The notes under the pieces were generated by a model that saw nothing but the letters and a program-made list of their open reading frames with translations, ran no database searches and had not been told where the DNA came from. From contig NZ_JASJUU010000010.1 in assembly GCF_030125375.1 (NCBI RefSeq), forward strand, positions 111,929 to 175,928: a DNA stretch of 64,000 bases. The letters run 5' to 3'. Below are positions 17,001 through 25,614 of the stretch, in pieces. Position numbers and translations under genes: made by a program. The stretch's first letter is position 1, and each line of letters opens with the position of its first letter. This DNA is from Pseudoalteromonas umbrosa (GTDB taxonomy: Bacteria; Pseudomonadota; Gammaproteobacteria; Enterobacterales; Alteromonadaceae).

Positions 17001-18261
17001 GATGATTTAAGAACTCACTAAGTTGTTTAACCAAACCTGCGTAGTCAGGATTAAAGGTAACTCTGGCAAGTGGCGTGTGTGCCGCTTTATTGGTGCTGTG
17101 GTGTTCGCCAAAGGTAATTTGCTGTGCAGATTTACATGCTTGGTAGGCGGCTTCATCGGCAAAGTAGCTGCCGCAGTGGCGATACGCGCCCTGCTCGCCA
17201 TAGTAGGGGTGATGTTGTGGTATCAGCAAACCAACGTGCGACATATCAATGACCTTGTCTAGTTTATCAATGCGAGTGAGTGCTATACGTTGGTCAAGCT
17301 CTATGGGGTTATTTGCATAGAGTCGCAATGCCAAGGGGGCGCGGTGTGTTTTGGCCCATCGCGTTAGCAAGTTCAGTGTGGCTTGGCTGTTTATGGTGGC
17401 ATCAACATCGCTCATTATGGTTAAGATAGGCAGATCAGTTGGCACGTTACTCTGCATCATATCAACCATAACATTATGTACTAAGGCTGCTGCTGCAAGG
17501 GGAAAAGACTCATATTTGGCAAAATCGAGATCGGCATCTTCATCAAGCCAATTCATCAGCGGCAGCCAATCAACCCACTGTGCCATCCAGCTGTTTTTGT
17601 TATGAGACTCTGTGGCAGGGGCAACCAATGCTAACGCTTTGAGATTAGATGGTGTGCGCTTTTCGATCTCGAGGGTCGCTAATGCCGCACCGGTAGAGAA
17701 GCCGATAATGGCAAAGTGCTTGAAATCCTTGCTGGTACGCTCAATGGCGTAACTGACATGACGCTGCCAATCGCGATTGGACACACGCCTTAAATCATCT
17801 GCTGCCGTACCATGGCCTGGTAACAGTAAGGTTCTGACATTAAAGCCTTGGCGATATAAATCTGGTGCAATGGTATTAAAAATATAAGGTGAATCGGTTA
17901 AGCCATGGATCAGTAAAATGCCTTTGTCTTGGTTGTGATGTAAAAGTTGATAAGGGGCGATGTGATCAATGACTTGAGTTTGCTTCGCTTGTACAGGCAC
18001 AGCAGTCGGCAGTGGACAGGGAAGTGTTGCCCGTTTGTTGCGCTTTAATATTAGGGCCTTGGCGGCATCGATATATTCAGCGTAAGCCATATTTTCTGTT
18101 AGCGTAACGGCGGCGGGACCTATGTTATTCGCATGGCGGTATTCGCCAATTTGTATGCCTTTTACGTACTGTTGATGATCTGTGGGCAGTGTTGTGCAGT
18201 CGTGTGCAAAGGCGCTAACTGCCCACAGTGTTGAGATTAAGCCGATGAATTTTTTGAGCAT
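16990..18261 (-). CDS. Exported alpha/beta hydrolase (lipase/esterase-like)
   Basis: 423 residues. Residues 1-19 form a signal peptide (MLKKFIGLISTLWAVSAFA), followed by a ~85-residue N-terminal extension, then an alpha/beta hydrolase: oxyanion region LLIHGLTDSPY, nucleophile elbow IGFSTGAAL with Ser189, probable Asp in IMSDVDATI and His in IDMSHVGLLIP. Monoglyceride-lipase/esterase-type chemistry in the periplasm is likely; substrate unknown. A start at 18285 is also open but would place eight residues ahead of the signal peptide. It overlaps the sensor kinase gene by 25 bp and the acyltransferase gene by 11 bp, indicating tight co-expression. Confidence 0.88.
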   Translation of the reverse strand: MLKKFIGLISTLWAVSAFAHDCTTLPTDHQQYVKGIQIGEYRHANNIGPAAVTLTENMAYAEYIDAAKALILKRNKRATLPCPLPTAVPVQAKQTQVIDHIAPYQLLHHNQDKGILLIHGLTDSPYIFNTIAPDLYRQGFNVRTLLLPGHGTAADDLRRVSNRDWQRHVSYAIERTSKDFKHFAIIGFSTGAALATLEIEKRTPSNLKALALVAPATESHNKNSWMAQWVDWLPLMNWLDEDADLDFAKYESFPLAAAALVHNVMVDMMQSNVPTDLPILTIMSDVDATINSQATLNLLTRWAKTHRAPLALRLYANNPIELDQRIALTRIDKLDKVIDMSHVGLLIPQHHPYYGEQGAYRHCGSYFADEAAYQACKSAQQITFGEHHSTNKAAHTPLARVTFNPDYAGLVKQLSEFLNHHVH

Positions 18262-20987
18262 ATTTGAGCATAATGAGCCAGACATGCTCCTAGCTTATCG
18301 CGATCAAGCGGTTTTGCAAGATGGCTGTTAAAACCAATGGCCAAGGCATAAGCTTTGTCTTCAGGCATGACATCTGCGGTGAGCGCCACAATGGGCAAGG
18401 CTTTTTGATCGTATTGCTGACGCAGTGTCGACGTGGCCTGATAACCATCTAATATCGGCATTTGGCAGTCCATCAGTACTAGGTCAAACTTGCCTTGTTG
18501 GACGGTCGCAATGGCTTGTTGACCATTGGCGACTAATTCATATTTCACGCCAAAAGAGTCTAACATGGATCTGATCACGATTTGATTGACAGGGTTGTCC
18601 TCTGCCACCAAAACGTGGAGTTTGGCAATCTGAGATTCATCGAATTGCGGGCGTGAGACACTGGTTGCTTCACCAAATGGACAGCGGATAGCAAAGTGAA
18701 AGTGACTGCCAACATCTATTTGGCTTTCGACATGCAAACTACCGCCCATTCTATCCGATAGCTCCTTGCTGATAGCTAAGCCCAATCCCGTGCCGCCAAA
18801 ACGTCGTGAGGTTGAATCATCCGCTTGCACAAACGGAGAGAAAATATGTTCTATTTTTGCGGCTTGAATACCTATGCCAGTGTCTGACACGCTGAACTGG
18901 ACTCGATAATCAGCATCGCTTTCTATCACTTCACAGTGCAAACTAACTTGACCGTGCTGGGTAAATTTAATCGCGTTACTACACAAGTTTATCAACACCT
19001 GCTCTATTCTCAGCTCATCACCTTTAAGCCAAACGGCATGGTCAACGTTACTGTACAACCGCCAACTTAAGCCCTTTTCTTTAGCGCTGGAAGAGAATAG
19101 GTTATCCATATGGGCAAGTAATTTTTGTAGGTCAAAGTCATATTGCTCTATGTGCAATTTATTCGATTCAATTTTGGTGATATCGAGTATGTCGTTTACA
19201 AGGCCCAGTAATGTCTTGGCGGACATATTGATGTGCTCGATATATTTTTTTACGACATCGAGAGAGTGTGAGGTTTGAGTCAAAGAGGCAAAGCCGATCA
19301 CCGCATTGAGTGGTGTACGGATTTCATGGCTCATATTGGCAAGAAAGCGACTCTTTGCTTGGTTTGCTTGCTGTGCATCCTGCAGGGCAATATTAAGCGA
19401 TTCAGTGCGCTCTGCGACCAAGTGGTTGAGGGCGATATTTTGGTAATTGTAGAGCAACACGATAAAGGTGATGAGCGCACAAATACACAGTTGCAGGGTC
19501 AATAGCCAAATCGTTTGCTGATGATTTAAGTGACTTATATAGCTGTCTTTAATTGCCAAAGTTAAGCGCCATGTTTGGCCCGCAAAGCGAATTTGAGTGC
19601 TGTAATGGGTATCAGCATGATAAGGCTTTTGGGCAGTATCATAGTTGCTGAAAAAAGGTTTTTCACTGTTGCCATCATAAAAGGCGAGGTCGTAGTTATT
19701 CGCCAATGTCATTTTGAGCACTGAGGTGAGTAAGACATCAGTTTGCACCACGCCGATGGCGTAACCCACAATATCTGCATTGAGTGTTTGCTGCGTCGTA
19801 TCGTTTTGATGAAATACTGGCGAAAAAAGCACATAGGCAGGTTTAGCTGGTTGTGTTTGTACCAGCTTAACCACATTGGTTGCTCTGGGCTGAAGAATAA
19901 TTTCAGGGTCTTCTAACGCGGCTTTGCGATTGGCTCGCGAGTAAATATTAAAACCGAGCGAGGCAAAGTTTTCTGCCTGTGGAGAGACATATTTCACCAC
20001 GACCATGGGGTCATTACTATTGAGTGGTGGACCATGCAATAAAACTTCCTTTCGGTACAGTGCATCCAGCTCTGCTTGTAAGGTATATGCGTCTGACTGC
20101 GCAATGCGTTGCCCCCAAGAAACAGCAAATAAAAAGGGATAGCGTTCCCTTTGCTGTTGGGCTATTTGCATAAATTTATCTTGGCTAAATTGGGGCTGAG
20201 ACTGCAATTTAGCAGCGACCCCTTGTACCGCAAGCATACTGAGATTGACATGCCTTAGTACGACATTTTCGATAATATCGACTTCGCGCTGTGCCTCTCT
20301 TTGCGCTGCTTTTAAGTTAGCTTGATTAGATAAATACGTGGTGGCTGTGACCGACAGAAACAGGATCGAGCAGGTTGCTAACATGATGCGCTTGTGCTGG
20401 TAACCGCGTGGCTTAAACACCGTAATATTCAGCAGCATGAGCAATAAAGGGGTAAAAATTAAAATGCCAAGGCTGTCCCCTAGCCACCAAGCAATGACGT
20501 TTTGCCAGTGCTGTGAAAAGGCATATTGAGGGTTAAATAGGCTTAAAGCGAGCATACCAATATTGGCTGACGTGACATTGGCAAGTATGCCAACCAGCAA
20601 TACATAGTAAGCTATGTTCTTTCTTGAGCGCATTAATAAAGGGTCGCCAAGCCATAACCGCATTAAATATCCGCCCAATAAGCCCTGTATGACAGCGCCA
20701 GAGGCAACCACCGTTACTTGGACAATATCGCTGTAGTGATTGATATGGGTTTGTAGCCCAAAGTAGGTGGTCCAATTAAATAATACTGAAGCGAAAAATA
20801 TTGCAGGTGCAAAGCGCCATCCCCATAAAAAGCAGCCAACAAGGGCAATACCTGCTGGAAGCCAAATCGGCAGCACCTGATCTTCAAATGCGATGAGAGT
20901 GAAGAGTTTTCCAAAGCCAAAGTAGCTTAGCGCTAACCCAATATAGGCGAGTGCATGATGCAATGACGAGCGGAACTGAATGTGCAT
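18237..20987 (-). CDS. MASE1-CHASE hybrid sensor histidine kinase
   Basis: 916 residues. MASE1 membrane sensor (about 10-215, eight hydrophobic segments), CHASE extracytoplasmic domain (about 240-475), last TM at 492-514, HisKA with phospho-acceptor His554 (NMSHEIRTPLN), HATPase_c (G1 DTGIGI 702-707, G2 GGTGLGL 731-737), and a receiver with Asp840 (LVLMDCQMPILDGY). No HPt domain or output domain is in the protein or next to it, so phosphotransfer must continue to an unlinked partner. It is the first gene of an operon with an exported hydrolase and a FemAB-like transferase. The CHASE ligand is unknown. Confidence 0.94.
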   Translation of the reverse strand: MHIQFRSSLHHALAYIGLALSYFGFGKLFTLIAFEDQVLPIWLPAGIALVGCFLWGWRFAPAIFFASVLFNWTTYFGLQTHINHYSDIVQVTVVASGAVIQGLLGGYLMRLWLGDPLLMRSRKNIAYYVLLVGILANVTSANIGMLALSLFNPQYAFSQHWQNVIAWWLGDSLGILIFTPLLLMLLNITVFKPRGYQHKRIMLATCSILFLSVTATTYLSNQANLKAAQREAQREVDIIENVVLRHVNLSMLAVQGVAAKLQSQPQFSQDKFMQIAQQQRERYPFLFAVSWGQRIAQSDAYTLQAELDALYRKEVLLHGPPLNSNDPMVVVKYVSPQAENFASLGFNIYSRANRKAALEDPEIILQPRATNVVKLVQTQPAKPAYVLFSPVFHQNDTTQQTLNADIVGYAIGVVQTDVLLTSVLKMTLANNYDLAFYDGNSEKPFFSNYDTAQKPYHADTHYSTQIRFAGQTWRLTLAIKDSYISHLNHQQTIWLLTLQLCICALITFIVLLYNYQNIALNHLVAERTESLNIALQDAQQANQAKSRFLANMSHEIRTPLNAVIGFASLTQTSHSLDVVKKYIEHINMSAKTLLGLVNDILDITKIESNKLHIEQYDFDLQKLLAHMDNLFSSSAKEKGLSWRLYSNVDHAVWLKGDELRIEQVLINLCSNAIKFTQHGQVSLHCEVIESDADYRVQFSVSDTGIGIQAAKIEHIFSPFVQADDSTSRRFGGTGLGLAISKELSDRMGGSLHVESQIDVGSHFHFAIRCPFGEATSVSRPQFDESQIAKLHVLVAEDNPVNQIVIRSMLDSFGVKYELVANGQQAIATVQQGKFDLVLMDCQMPILDGYQATSTLRQQYDQKALPIVALTADVMPEDKAYALAIGFNSHLAKPLDRDKLGACLAHYAQICSKNSSA

Positions 20988-21007
20988 AAACTAAATGCCT
21001 TTAAAAC

Positions 21008-21469
21008 TCATAGTGGAACTCCGCGTTTATTGAAGGTTTGCTTCAACACAATGGTTGATTCAACAGCTGCAATAAAATCTAAAGATGCGAGGCTGTGTTT
21101 AACAAAGTGTTCATAACTGGGTAAGTCCTCAGCAATGATCTCCAGTAAGTAGTCGTGACTGCCTGACACTACGGAGCAACTTCTGATTTGCTGCAGTGCG
21201 TCAACATGCTTTTCGAAACTTTCGGCTGCTTTGACTGAGTTTTTGGTTAAACGAATAAATGCATAAACAAGAACAGAGTAGCCGACAGCTGGAGGTGATA
21301 TATCGGCATGATACCCCAAAATGACACCATCTTGTTGTAGTTTTTTAACTCGGCGTAAGCACGGTGTATCGGATAGGCTAGCTTGCTCGGCAAGCGCCGC
21401 GTTACTCAGCCGCGCATTTTGCTGTAATGCGCTAAGTAAAATCCTATCTTTGTTATCAATGTCGGCCAT
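21008..21469 (-). CDS. Lrp/AsnC-family transcriptional regulator
   Basis: 153 residues: N-terminal HTH (about 5-50; KDRILLSALQQNARLSNAAL, DTPCLRRVKKLQQDGVI) and C-terminal RAM/AsnC effector domain (about 65-145) containing SGSHDYLLEII. Lrp-type proteins sense amino acids or related compounds and form octamers. It is divergent (138 bp between start codons) from an operon encoding an indoleamine-dioxygenase-like protein and a kynureninase-like enzyme, suggesting that it senses tryptophan or a derivative; this is inference. It ends 20 bp before the kinase gene's start on the same strand. Confidence 0.93.
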   Translation of the reverse strand: MADIDNKDRILLSALQQNARLSNAALAEQASLSDTPCLRRVKKLQQDGVILGYHADISPPAVGYSVLVYAFIRLTKNSVKAAESFEKHVDALQQIRSCSVVSGSHDYLLEIIAEDLPSYEHFVKHSLASLDFIAAVESTIVLKQTFNKRGVPL

Positions 21470-21607
21470 ATTGGTTAATTCTGCTATTTTTTTTCATTTA
21501 AAGTAGGTATTCCTCTAATTGAGTTTAATGATTAATAAATAATTGGCAAATATTGCTTCTGGTGTTTTGCTAGCCTGTCACTAATGCAATTTTCAGGATT
21601 TTTAACA

Positions 21608-22801
21608 ATGACAAAAAGAACAAAAGAGTTTGATCACTGGATAAGAAATGAGTTTGTCATGCTCAACGATAGGTTAGAAGGGATGTACCGTGAGCAAGCT
21701 GATCCGGCGAATGTAGTTGGTGTGGGTGAAGAGATAAAGCAGCAATTACTGTTACAAGGGCAGAAATATATTGAGGCGCTACTCAAAGAGGGGAATACCG
21801 ATGAAGGGTTTGATAATGCATTTGATCTACTAGGTAATGTTGGCTTATATATGGCTGCATGTCGTAGACATGAGTTGACAGAGCCAAGTAAAGAGCGACA
21901 ATCTCCATTGAAAGAGGCATCTGCATTATCAATGCATATTGGTTCATCTATTGGTGTTACACCAAGATTTGCAACAGCACATTTAACAACACACAATACT
22001 GCAGTTAACGGGACATACAAGCGGTTTACCAGCGATCCGGCTGAAAAGCTCTTTATTGATTACAATACACGCGGAATTTTGGCATATAAACGCGCTGCAG
22101 AGGCATTGTTAAAAGTGCAGCCGCTGGGTATTTCACACCCCATGACCCCGGTTTTATTGGAAGAAGTAAAGCGTGCGCTGGTGGATGTGATTAATTCGAA
22201 TCAAGCCTTATTTAAGCAATTAGACACGGCCTCATTTTTTTATGTCGTTAGGCCATATTACAAGCCATATCGAGTGGGGAAAGAGGTATATCGCGGTGCA
22301 AATGCCGGTGATTTCGCAGGGATTAATGTGATTGATATGATGTTGGGTCTATGCCAAGCCAATGATGTTGATTACGCCCAAATCTTAGTAGAAAAGCTAC
22401 TGTATATGATGCCCGAAGATCAGGCGACATTAAAAGAGTGCATGCGCTTACCAAATTTACTTGATGCATTTTTAGCTGCGCAATCACATCGTCATGAAAG
22501 TTGGTATCAAGAAGCGCTCAAAGTCTTTCTGCAAGCGTGCAAATTACATGGTGATACGGCAATACAACATCACAATCAACTAGTAGAAAAGTACATTTGC
22601 GGACCTGCTAAAAACTTAGCTAATCAACATCTTGATAAAGTAACCGCCAGCGGCCCACCGTTACAGGTTCTACTTGACCAGCTCAAAACCTTGCGAGATA
22701 AAAGAGCGGCTGCAAAACGTGCTGATCTGGATACGCGTCATGATGACTTAAAGGTATTGCGACAGTCACTGATAAAACCTGAGGTTCACCATGCAAGCTA
22801 A
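21608..22801 (+). CDS. Indoleamine-dioxygenase-superfamily protein (PrnB/DUF1864 type)
   Basis: 397 residues. The C-terminal half follows the IDO fold pattern: FFYVVRPYYKPY, VYRGANAGDFAG, YMMPEDQATL and HHNQLVEKYICGPA. The last aligns with the human IDO1 stretch holding the proximal heme ligand, so His322 here is the probable heme ligand. The IDO substrate loop with GTGGT is replaced by ASGPPL, so the substrate probably differs. The overall form, with SSIGVTPRFATAHLTTHN, recalls the DUF1864/PrnB family, which includes an IDO-like protein solved from Shewanella (from memory). Start 21608 has AGGA 9 bp upstream; 21584 is less likely. It overlaps the next gene by 11 bp. A heme-dependent oxidation of a tryptophan derivative is inferred. 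Confidence 0.8.
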   Translation: MTKRTKEFDHWIRNEFVMLNDRLEGMYREQADPANVVGVGEEIKQQLLLQGQKYIEALLKEGNTDEGFDNAFDLLGNVGLYMAACRRHELTEPSKERQSPLKEASALSMHIGSSIGVTPRFATAHLTTHNTAVNGTYKRFTSDPAEKLFIDYNTRGILAYKRAAEALLKVQPLGISHPMTPVLLEEVKRALVDVINSNQALFKQLDTASFFYVVRPYYKPYRVGKEVYRGANAGDFAGINVIDMMLGLCQANDVDYAQILVEKLLYMMPEDQATLKECMRLPNLLDAFLAAQSHRHESWYQEALKVFLQACKLHGDTAIQHHNQLVEKYICGPAKNLANQHLDKVTASGPPLQVLLDQLKTLRDKRAAAKRADLDTRHDDLKVLRQSLIKPEVHHAS

Positions 22802-23900
22802 TGATTTTTTTATGCCAGAGGGCACTTATTTATTGAGTCACTCGGTGGGGCGTATGTTAAAGACAGCACCAGCGCATTTTACAGAACAATTTTTTAATCC
22901 ATGGCAGCAACAAAATCGTGAACCTTGGGCGCAATGGTTAGCAGGCGTGATGCAGTTTAACCAGGCATTAGCAAAGTTATTAAATAGCCATGCAGATAAT
23001 TTTTGTCCTCAAGCAAATTTGTCCAGTGGATTGACAAAGTGGCTCATGAGTCAATCATCGCTACAAAATAGGCGGGTGCGTGTTTTGCTAAGTGAAGATG
23101 ATTTTCCGAGTATGGGGTTTGTATTGCAACAGGCACTTGATGATGTTGAATTGTGCTTTATACCTGCCGGTGAAGATATGAGCGCTCTATCTACTTGGCA
23201 GGCACATTTAAACCAGCATTATGATTTGGTGTTTGTCAGTCATGTGTATTCGAATACCGGTCAGCAAGCACCAGTGCCAGACATTATCCCTCTGGCTAAA
23301 AAGTTTGGCTGTAAAGTGATTGTAGATATTGCGCAATCTGCGGGTATTTTGAATGTGGATTTGTCTTTATGGCAAGCCGATTGTGTCCTTGGGTCGTGTG
23401 TAAAGTGGTTATGTGGTGGCCCCGGTGCCGGGTTTCTTTGGGTGTCTAACGAATCTTTAGCCATGTGCGCGCCTAAAGATGTCGGTTGGTTTTCTCACCA
23501 AAATCCATTTGAGTTTGATATTCATAATTTTACTGCGCATGACACTGCGCTGCGATTTTGGGGGGGAACACCTTCAATCGCTCCCTATATTATGGCCGCT
23601 AATAGTATTGATGCTTTGAATGAGTTTGGCATTGAGCGAATACGAGCACACAATTTACAATTATTAGCGCGGATCTGGCAGGCGTTACCGCAGCTGTGCA
23701 CTTCGCCAAAAAATGCAGAGCAGTGTTCAGGTACCGTGATTATGAATGCAGGCAGTAAGCTCGAGACTTGCTTACATGCTTTAACTGAGCAGAATATAGC
23801 TGTTGATGCGAGGCGTTATGGGCTGCGTATTTCGCCGCATATATATAATAGTGCCACAGAAGTTGAGCAATTCATTGAGGTGATAAACTCACTGACATAA
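22791..23900 (+). CDS. Kynureninase-like PLP-dependent enzyme (aminotransferase class V)
   Basis: 369 residues of fold-type I. Kynureninase hallmarks: VDIAQSAG with PLP-pyridine Asp179, SCVKWLCGGPGAGFLW with Schiff-base Lys205, and VGWFSHQNPFEF, which mirrors the VGWFGH segment of kynureninase. The opening TYLLSHSVG corresponds to the kynureninase YLxGNSLG. At 369 residues it is shorter than typical kynureninases (~415), and the GNSLG asparagine is missing, so cleavage of L-kynurenine itself is not certain. GAGG lies 6 bp before the ATG; the gene overlaps the upstream IDO-like gene by 11 bp, a clear co-translated pair. It is convergent with the MBL gene. Confidence 0.87.
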   Translation: MQANDFFMPEGTYLLSHSVGRMLKTAPAHFTEQFFNPWQQQNREPWAQWLAGVMQFNQALAKLLNSHADNFCPQANLSSGLTKWLMSQSSLQNRRVRVLLSEDDFPSMGFVLQQALDDVELCFIPAGEDMSALSTWQAHLNQHYDLVFVSHVYSNTGQQAPVPDIIPLAKKFGCKVIVDIAQSAGILNVDLSLWQADCVLGSCVKWLCGGPGAGFLWVSNESLAMCAPKDVGWFSHQNPFEFDIHNFTAHDTALRFWGGTPSIAPYIMAANSIDALNEFGIERIRAHNLQLLARIWQALPQLCTSPKNAEQCSGTVIMNAGSKLETCLHALTEQNIAVDARRYGLRISPHIYNSATEVEQFIEVINSLT

Positions 23901-23907
23901 ATCAAAA

Positions 23908-24669
23908 TCATTTAAAACCAAGGGCTTTTTTGGTTTTAGCTTTGACTGAACGCCAGTGTGTGACTGGTACTTTGGGTGCCAGTTGATCGAGGTGATCAAA
24001 ATTAATGTCACTGAATGGGAGCTCACCTTGATGCGCTAAAATAACGTGAGTTGGTTTGATCTCCCTGATCCTCTGCAAAGAATTACGATATCTGTTTGGA
24101 TAAAAGACTGGATACGGAGGAACAAGCTGGCCTTTGACTTTAACTAAGAGATCAGCAACGTATAGGCGTTGTGTGTCATGATGATAAAGAGAAAGATCTC
24201 TATCTGTATGACCTGGTGTATGCAACACTTGCCACTGAGGAAATTCAGGTAGATAGTCGTTATCGGATAGGTAGTAATCAGCATTTAACTTGCGGCTATA
24301 CCATAAGTTTTTGCGCGCTTTGTTTTTACGCCCCGCAACCCACAGTGCGAGGAAAATATCAGACCAATGCATCAATATCCCATCGATGCCACTATACCAA
24401 TGGCCATCAACTTTCGCTGTGGCGATTTTTGCGCTCGTTCGCTTTTTGAGCAAATGGGCACCGCCTGCATGATCAGGATGCATATGCGTGACGACGATCA
24501 GTTTCAGATCACCCAATGATCTTAACAGCACGTTACTGATGAAGTCACAGACAAGATCAACATCAGCACGTGTGCAGCCGTCAAGTAAGAGTAATTTGTC
24601 AGGATATTCAACTAAATAAATTTGCTGAATATAGCCATCGATAAAGTGGATCTGCATGTGGGTTATCAA
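23908..24669 (-). CDS. Metallo-beta-lactamase-fold hydrolase
   Basis: 253 residues. The metal motif THMHPDHAGG gives His62, His64, Asp66 and His67; further ligands are the His in HTPGHTDRDL, the Asp in LYVADLLV and the His in VILAHQGE. This pattern gives a dinuclear zinc (or iron) site as in glyoxalase II-like hydrolases; substrate unknown. It lies 7 bp from the convergent kynureninase-like gene, so no shared transcript is implied. MITHMQIHF gives two start candidates; the second (24657) is close to usual family starts. Confidence 0.9.
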   Translation of the reverse strand: MITHMQIHFIDGYIQQIYLVEYPDKLLLLDGCTRADVDLVCDFISNVLLRSLGDLKLIVVTHMHPDHAGGAHLLKKRTSAKIATAKVDGHWYSGIDGILMHWSDIFLALWVAGRKNKARKNLWYSRKLNADYYLSDNDYLPEFPQWQVLHTPGHTDRDLSLYHHDTQRLYVADLLVKVKGQLVPPYPVFYPNRYRNSLQRIREIKPTHVILAHQGELPFSDINFDHLDQLAPKVPVTHWRSVKAKTKKALGFK

Positions 24670-24775
24670 GTTTGCGACTGGTATTTATATTCATAACACA
24701 TCTGACCAGTTTGTGAAGCGCAAATATCAATGAATGGAAAATGGATTTGAAAATAGGGGAGTAAATTTCAGACAT

Positions 24776-24804
24776 AAAAAAACCGTCCAATGGACGGTTC
24801 TTTT
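24776..24804 (-). terminator. Terminator of the tRNA-Ser transcript
   Basis: Read on the minus strand: AACCGTCC / GGACGGTT, 8-bp stem with a 3-nt loop, followed by a run of T. It begins 16 bp after the tRNA-Ser(GCU) 3' end. Confidence 0.88.
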
Positions 24805-24814
24805 ACAAAGATAA

Positions 24815-24907
24815 TGGCGGAGGGGGAGGGATTCGAACCCTCGATAGGGCTACAAACCCTATACTCCCTTAGCAGGGGAGCGCCTTCAGCCACTCGGCCA
24901 CCTCTCC
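24815..24907 (-). tRNA. tRNA-Ser (anticodon GCU)
   Basis: 93 nt including the encoded CCA. Anticodon loop CTGCTAA gives GCU, reading AGC/AGU codons. The long variable arm (TATAGGGTTTGTAGCCCTAT region) and T arm GAGGG-TTCGAAT-CCCTC are typical of serine tRNAs. The acceptor 5' strand GGAGAGG pairs with CCCCTCC with one A-C mismatch at the fifth pair. It is transcribed behind tRNA-Ser(UGA), with an 18-bp spacer. Confidence 0.97.
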
Positions 24908-24925
24908 GGCGCAAAACTTTAAATA

Positions 24926-25016
24926 TGGCGGAGAGATAGGGATTTGAACCCTAGATACGCTATTAACGTATGCCGGTTTTCAAGACCGGTGCTTTCAACC
25001 ACTCAGCCATCTCTCC
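24926..25016 (-). tRNA. tRNA-Ser (anticodon UGA)
   Basis: 91 nt including CCA. Anticodon loop CTTGAAA gives UGA, reading UCA and other UCN codons. Acceptor GGAGAGA / TCTCTCC is fully paired; the long variable arm is GCATACGTTAATAGCGTATC; T arm TAGGG-TTCAAAT-CCCTA. First gene of the two-tRNA transcript. Confidence 0.97.
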
Positions 25017-25026
25017 ATGGGCAACG

Positions 25027-25055
25027 ATAATACTGATGGAATGAGTCGCTGTAAA
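25027..25055 (-). promoter_or_regulatory. Sigma70 promoter of the tRNA-Ser genes
   Basis: On the minus strand TTTACA (-35), a 17-bp spacer and TATTAT (-10), with the tRNA 5' end 10 bp after the -10 box. Confidence 0.75.
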
Positions 25056-25160
25056 TAGTTTTTTAATCGTTTGCTGAAAAAATAGACAAAAAAGGGAAGT
25101 TATTGAATTGTTTGCCTGAAATTTATACTTTCTGGTAGGGTGTGTCTAAAATATAGACGC

Positions 25161-25199
25161 AAAAATTCAGCTTGATGACCAACATTAGTTGATCATCAA
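25161..25199 (-). terminator. Terminator-like hairpin after the 49-codon gene
   Basis: TTGATGA / TCATCAA arms (25193-25199 and 25172-25178), with inner pairing AAC/GTT, lie 17 bp after the small gene's stop. On the minus strand they are followed by GCTGAATTTTTG. Confidence 0.6.
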
Positions 25200-25216
25200 A
25201 ATGATGGAGTTGTAAT

Positions 25217-25366
25217 TTACTTATGCATAACCACGTGGCTGAGGCTCAGCGCTCGTCCAATTTTACTAAACCAAGCCATCCATTTGATCTGAGGCTTCGT
25301 TGCAATTGGGCTTATTGATTTTTCAGTGGTCTGAGTATGGCCGCACGCAGCAGCTGAGTTAAGCAT
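25217..25366 (-). CDS. 49-residue basic small protein, unrecognised
   Basis: A short frame reading MLNSAAACGHTQ at the start and SLSHVVMHK at the end, with a Lys/Trp-rich middle (KPQIKWMAWFSKIGRAL) that could form an amphipathic helix. Support for reality: GGAG lies 7 bp upstream of the ATG, and a terminator-like hairpin lies just downstream. No family recognised; a membrane-surface small protein is one possibility. It sits alone between the tRNAs and the lipid kinase gene. Confidence 0.6.
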   Translation of the reverse strand: MLNSAAACGHTQTTEKSISPIATKPQIKWMAWFSKIGRALSLSHVVMHK

Positions 25367-25614
25367 AGTTTTACTCCAAGTTGTTGACGGATTAATAATT
25401 TACTTGTCCATTTTGCATGCGATTTGGTTGAATTTAAAACGATAAAAATTGCCTATGAAGCATTAGAAAAATTAATGAATAAATTATCCTTTTAGATTTA
25501 ATATTGAGCTAGTGAATATTTATGCAATGGCTTTTTGTGGTTTATTTGGGTTTTTCGGTTTTAATTTCGATCGTTTGAATAGTTATTCAGATAAAAAATA
25601 TTAAGGTTTTTGTA

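Noticed and set aside
24608..24790. 60-codon minus-strand frame next to the tRNA genes
   Set aside because: It starts inside the tRNA terminator and overlaps the MBL hydrolase start in another frame; no ribosome binding site.
24815..25016. tRNA-Ser pair as an integration site for a genomic island
   Set aside because: No integrase, attachment-site repeat or composition shift was seen on either side; xerC at 56 kb is the housekeeping recombinase.
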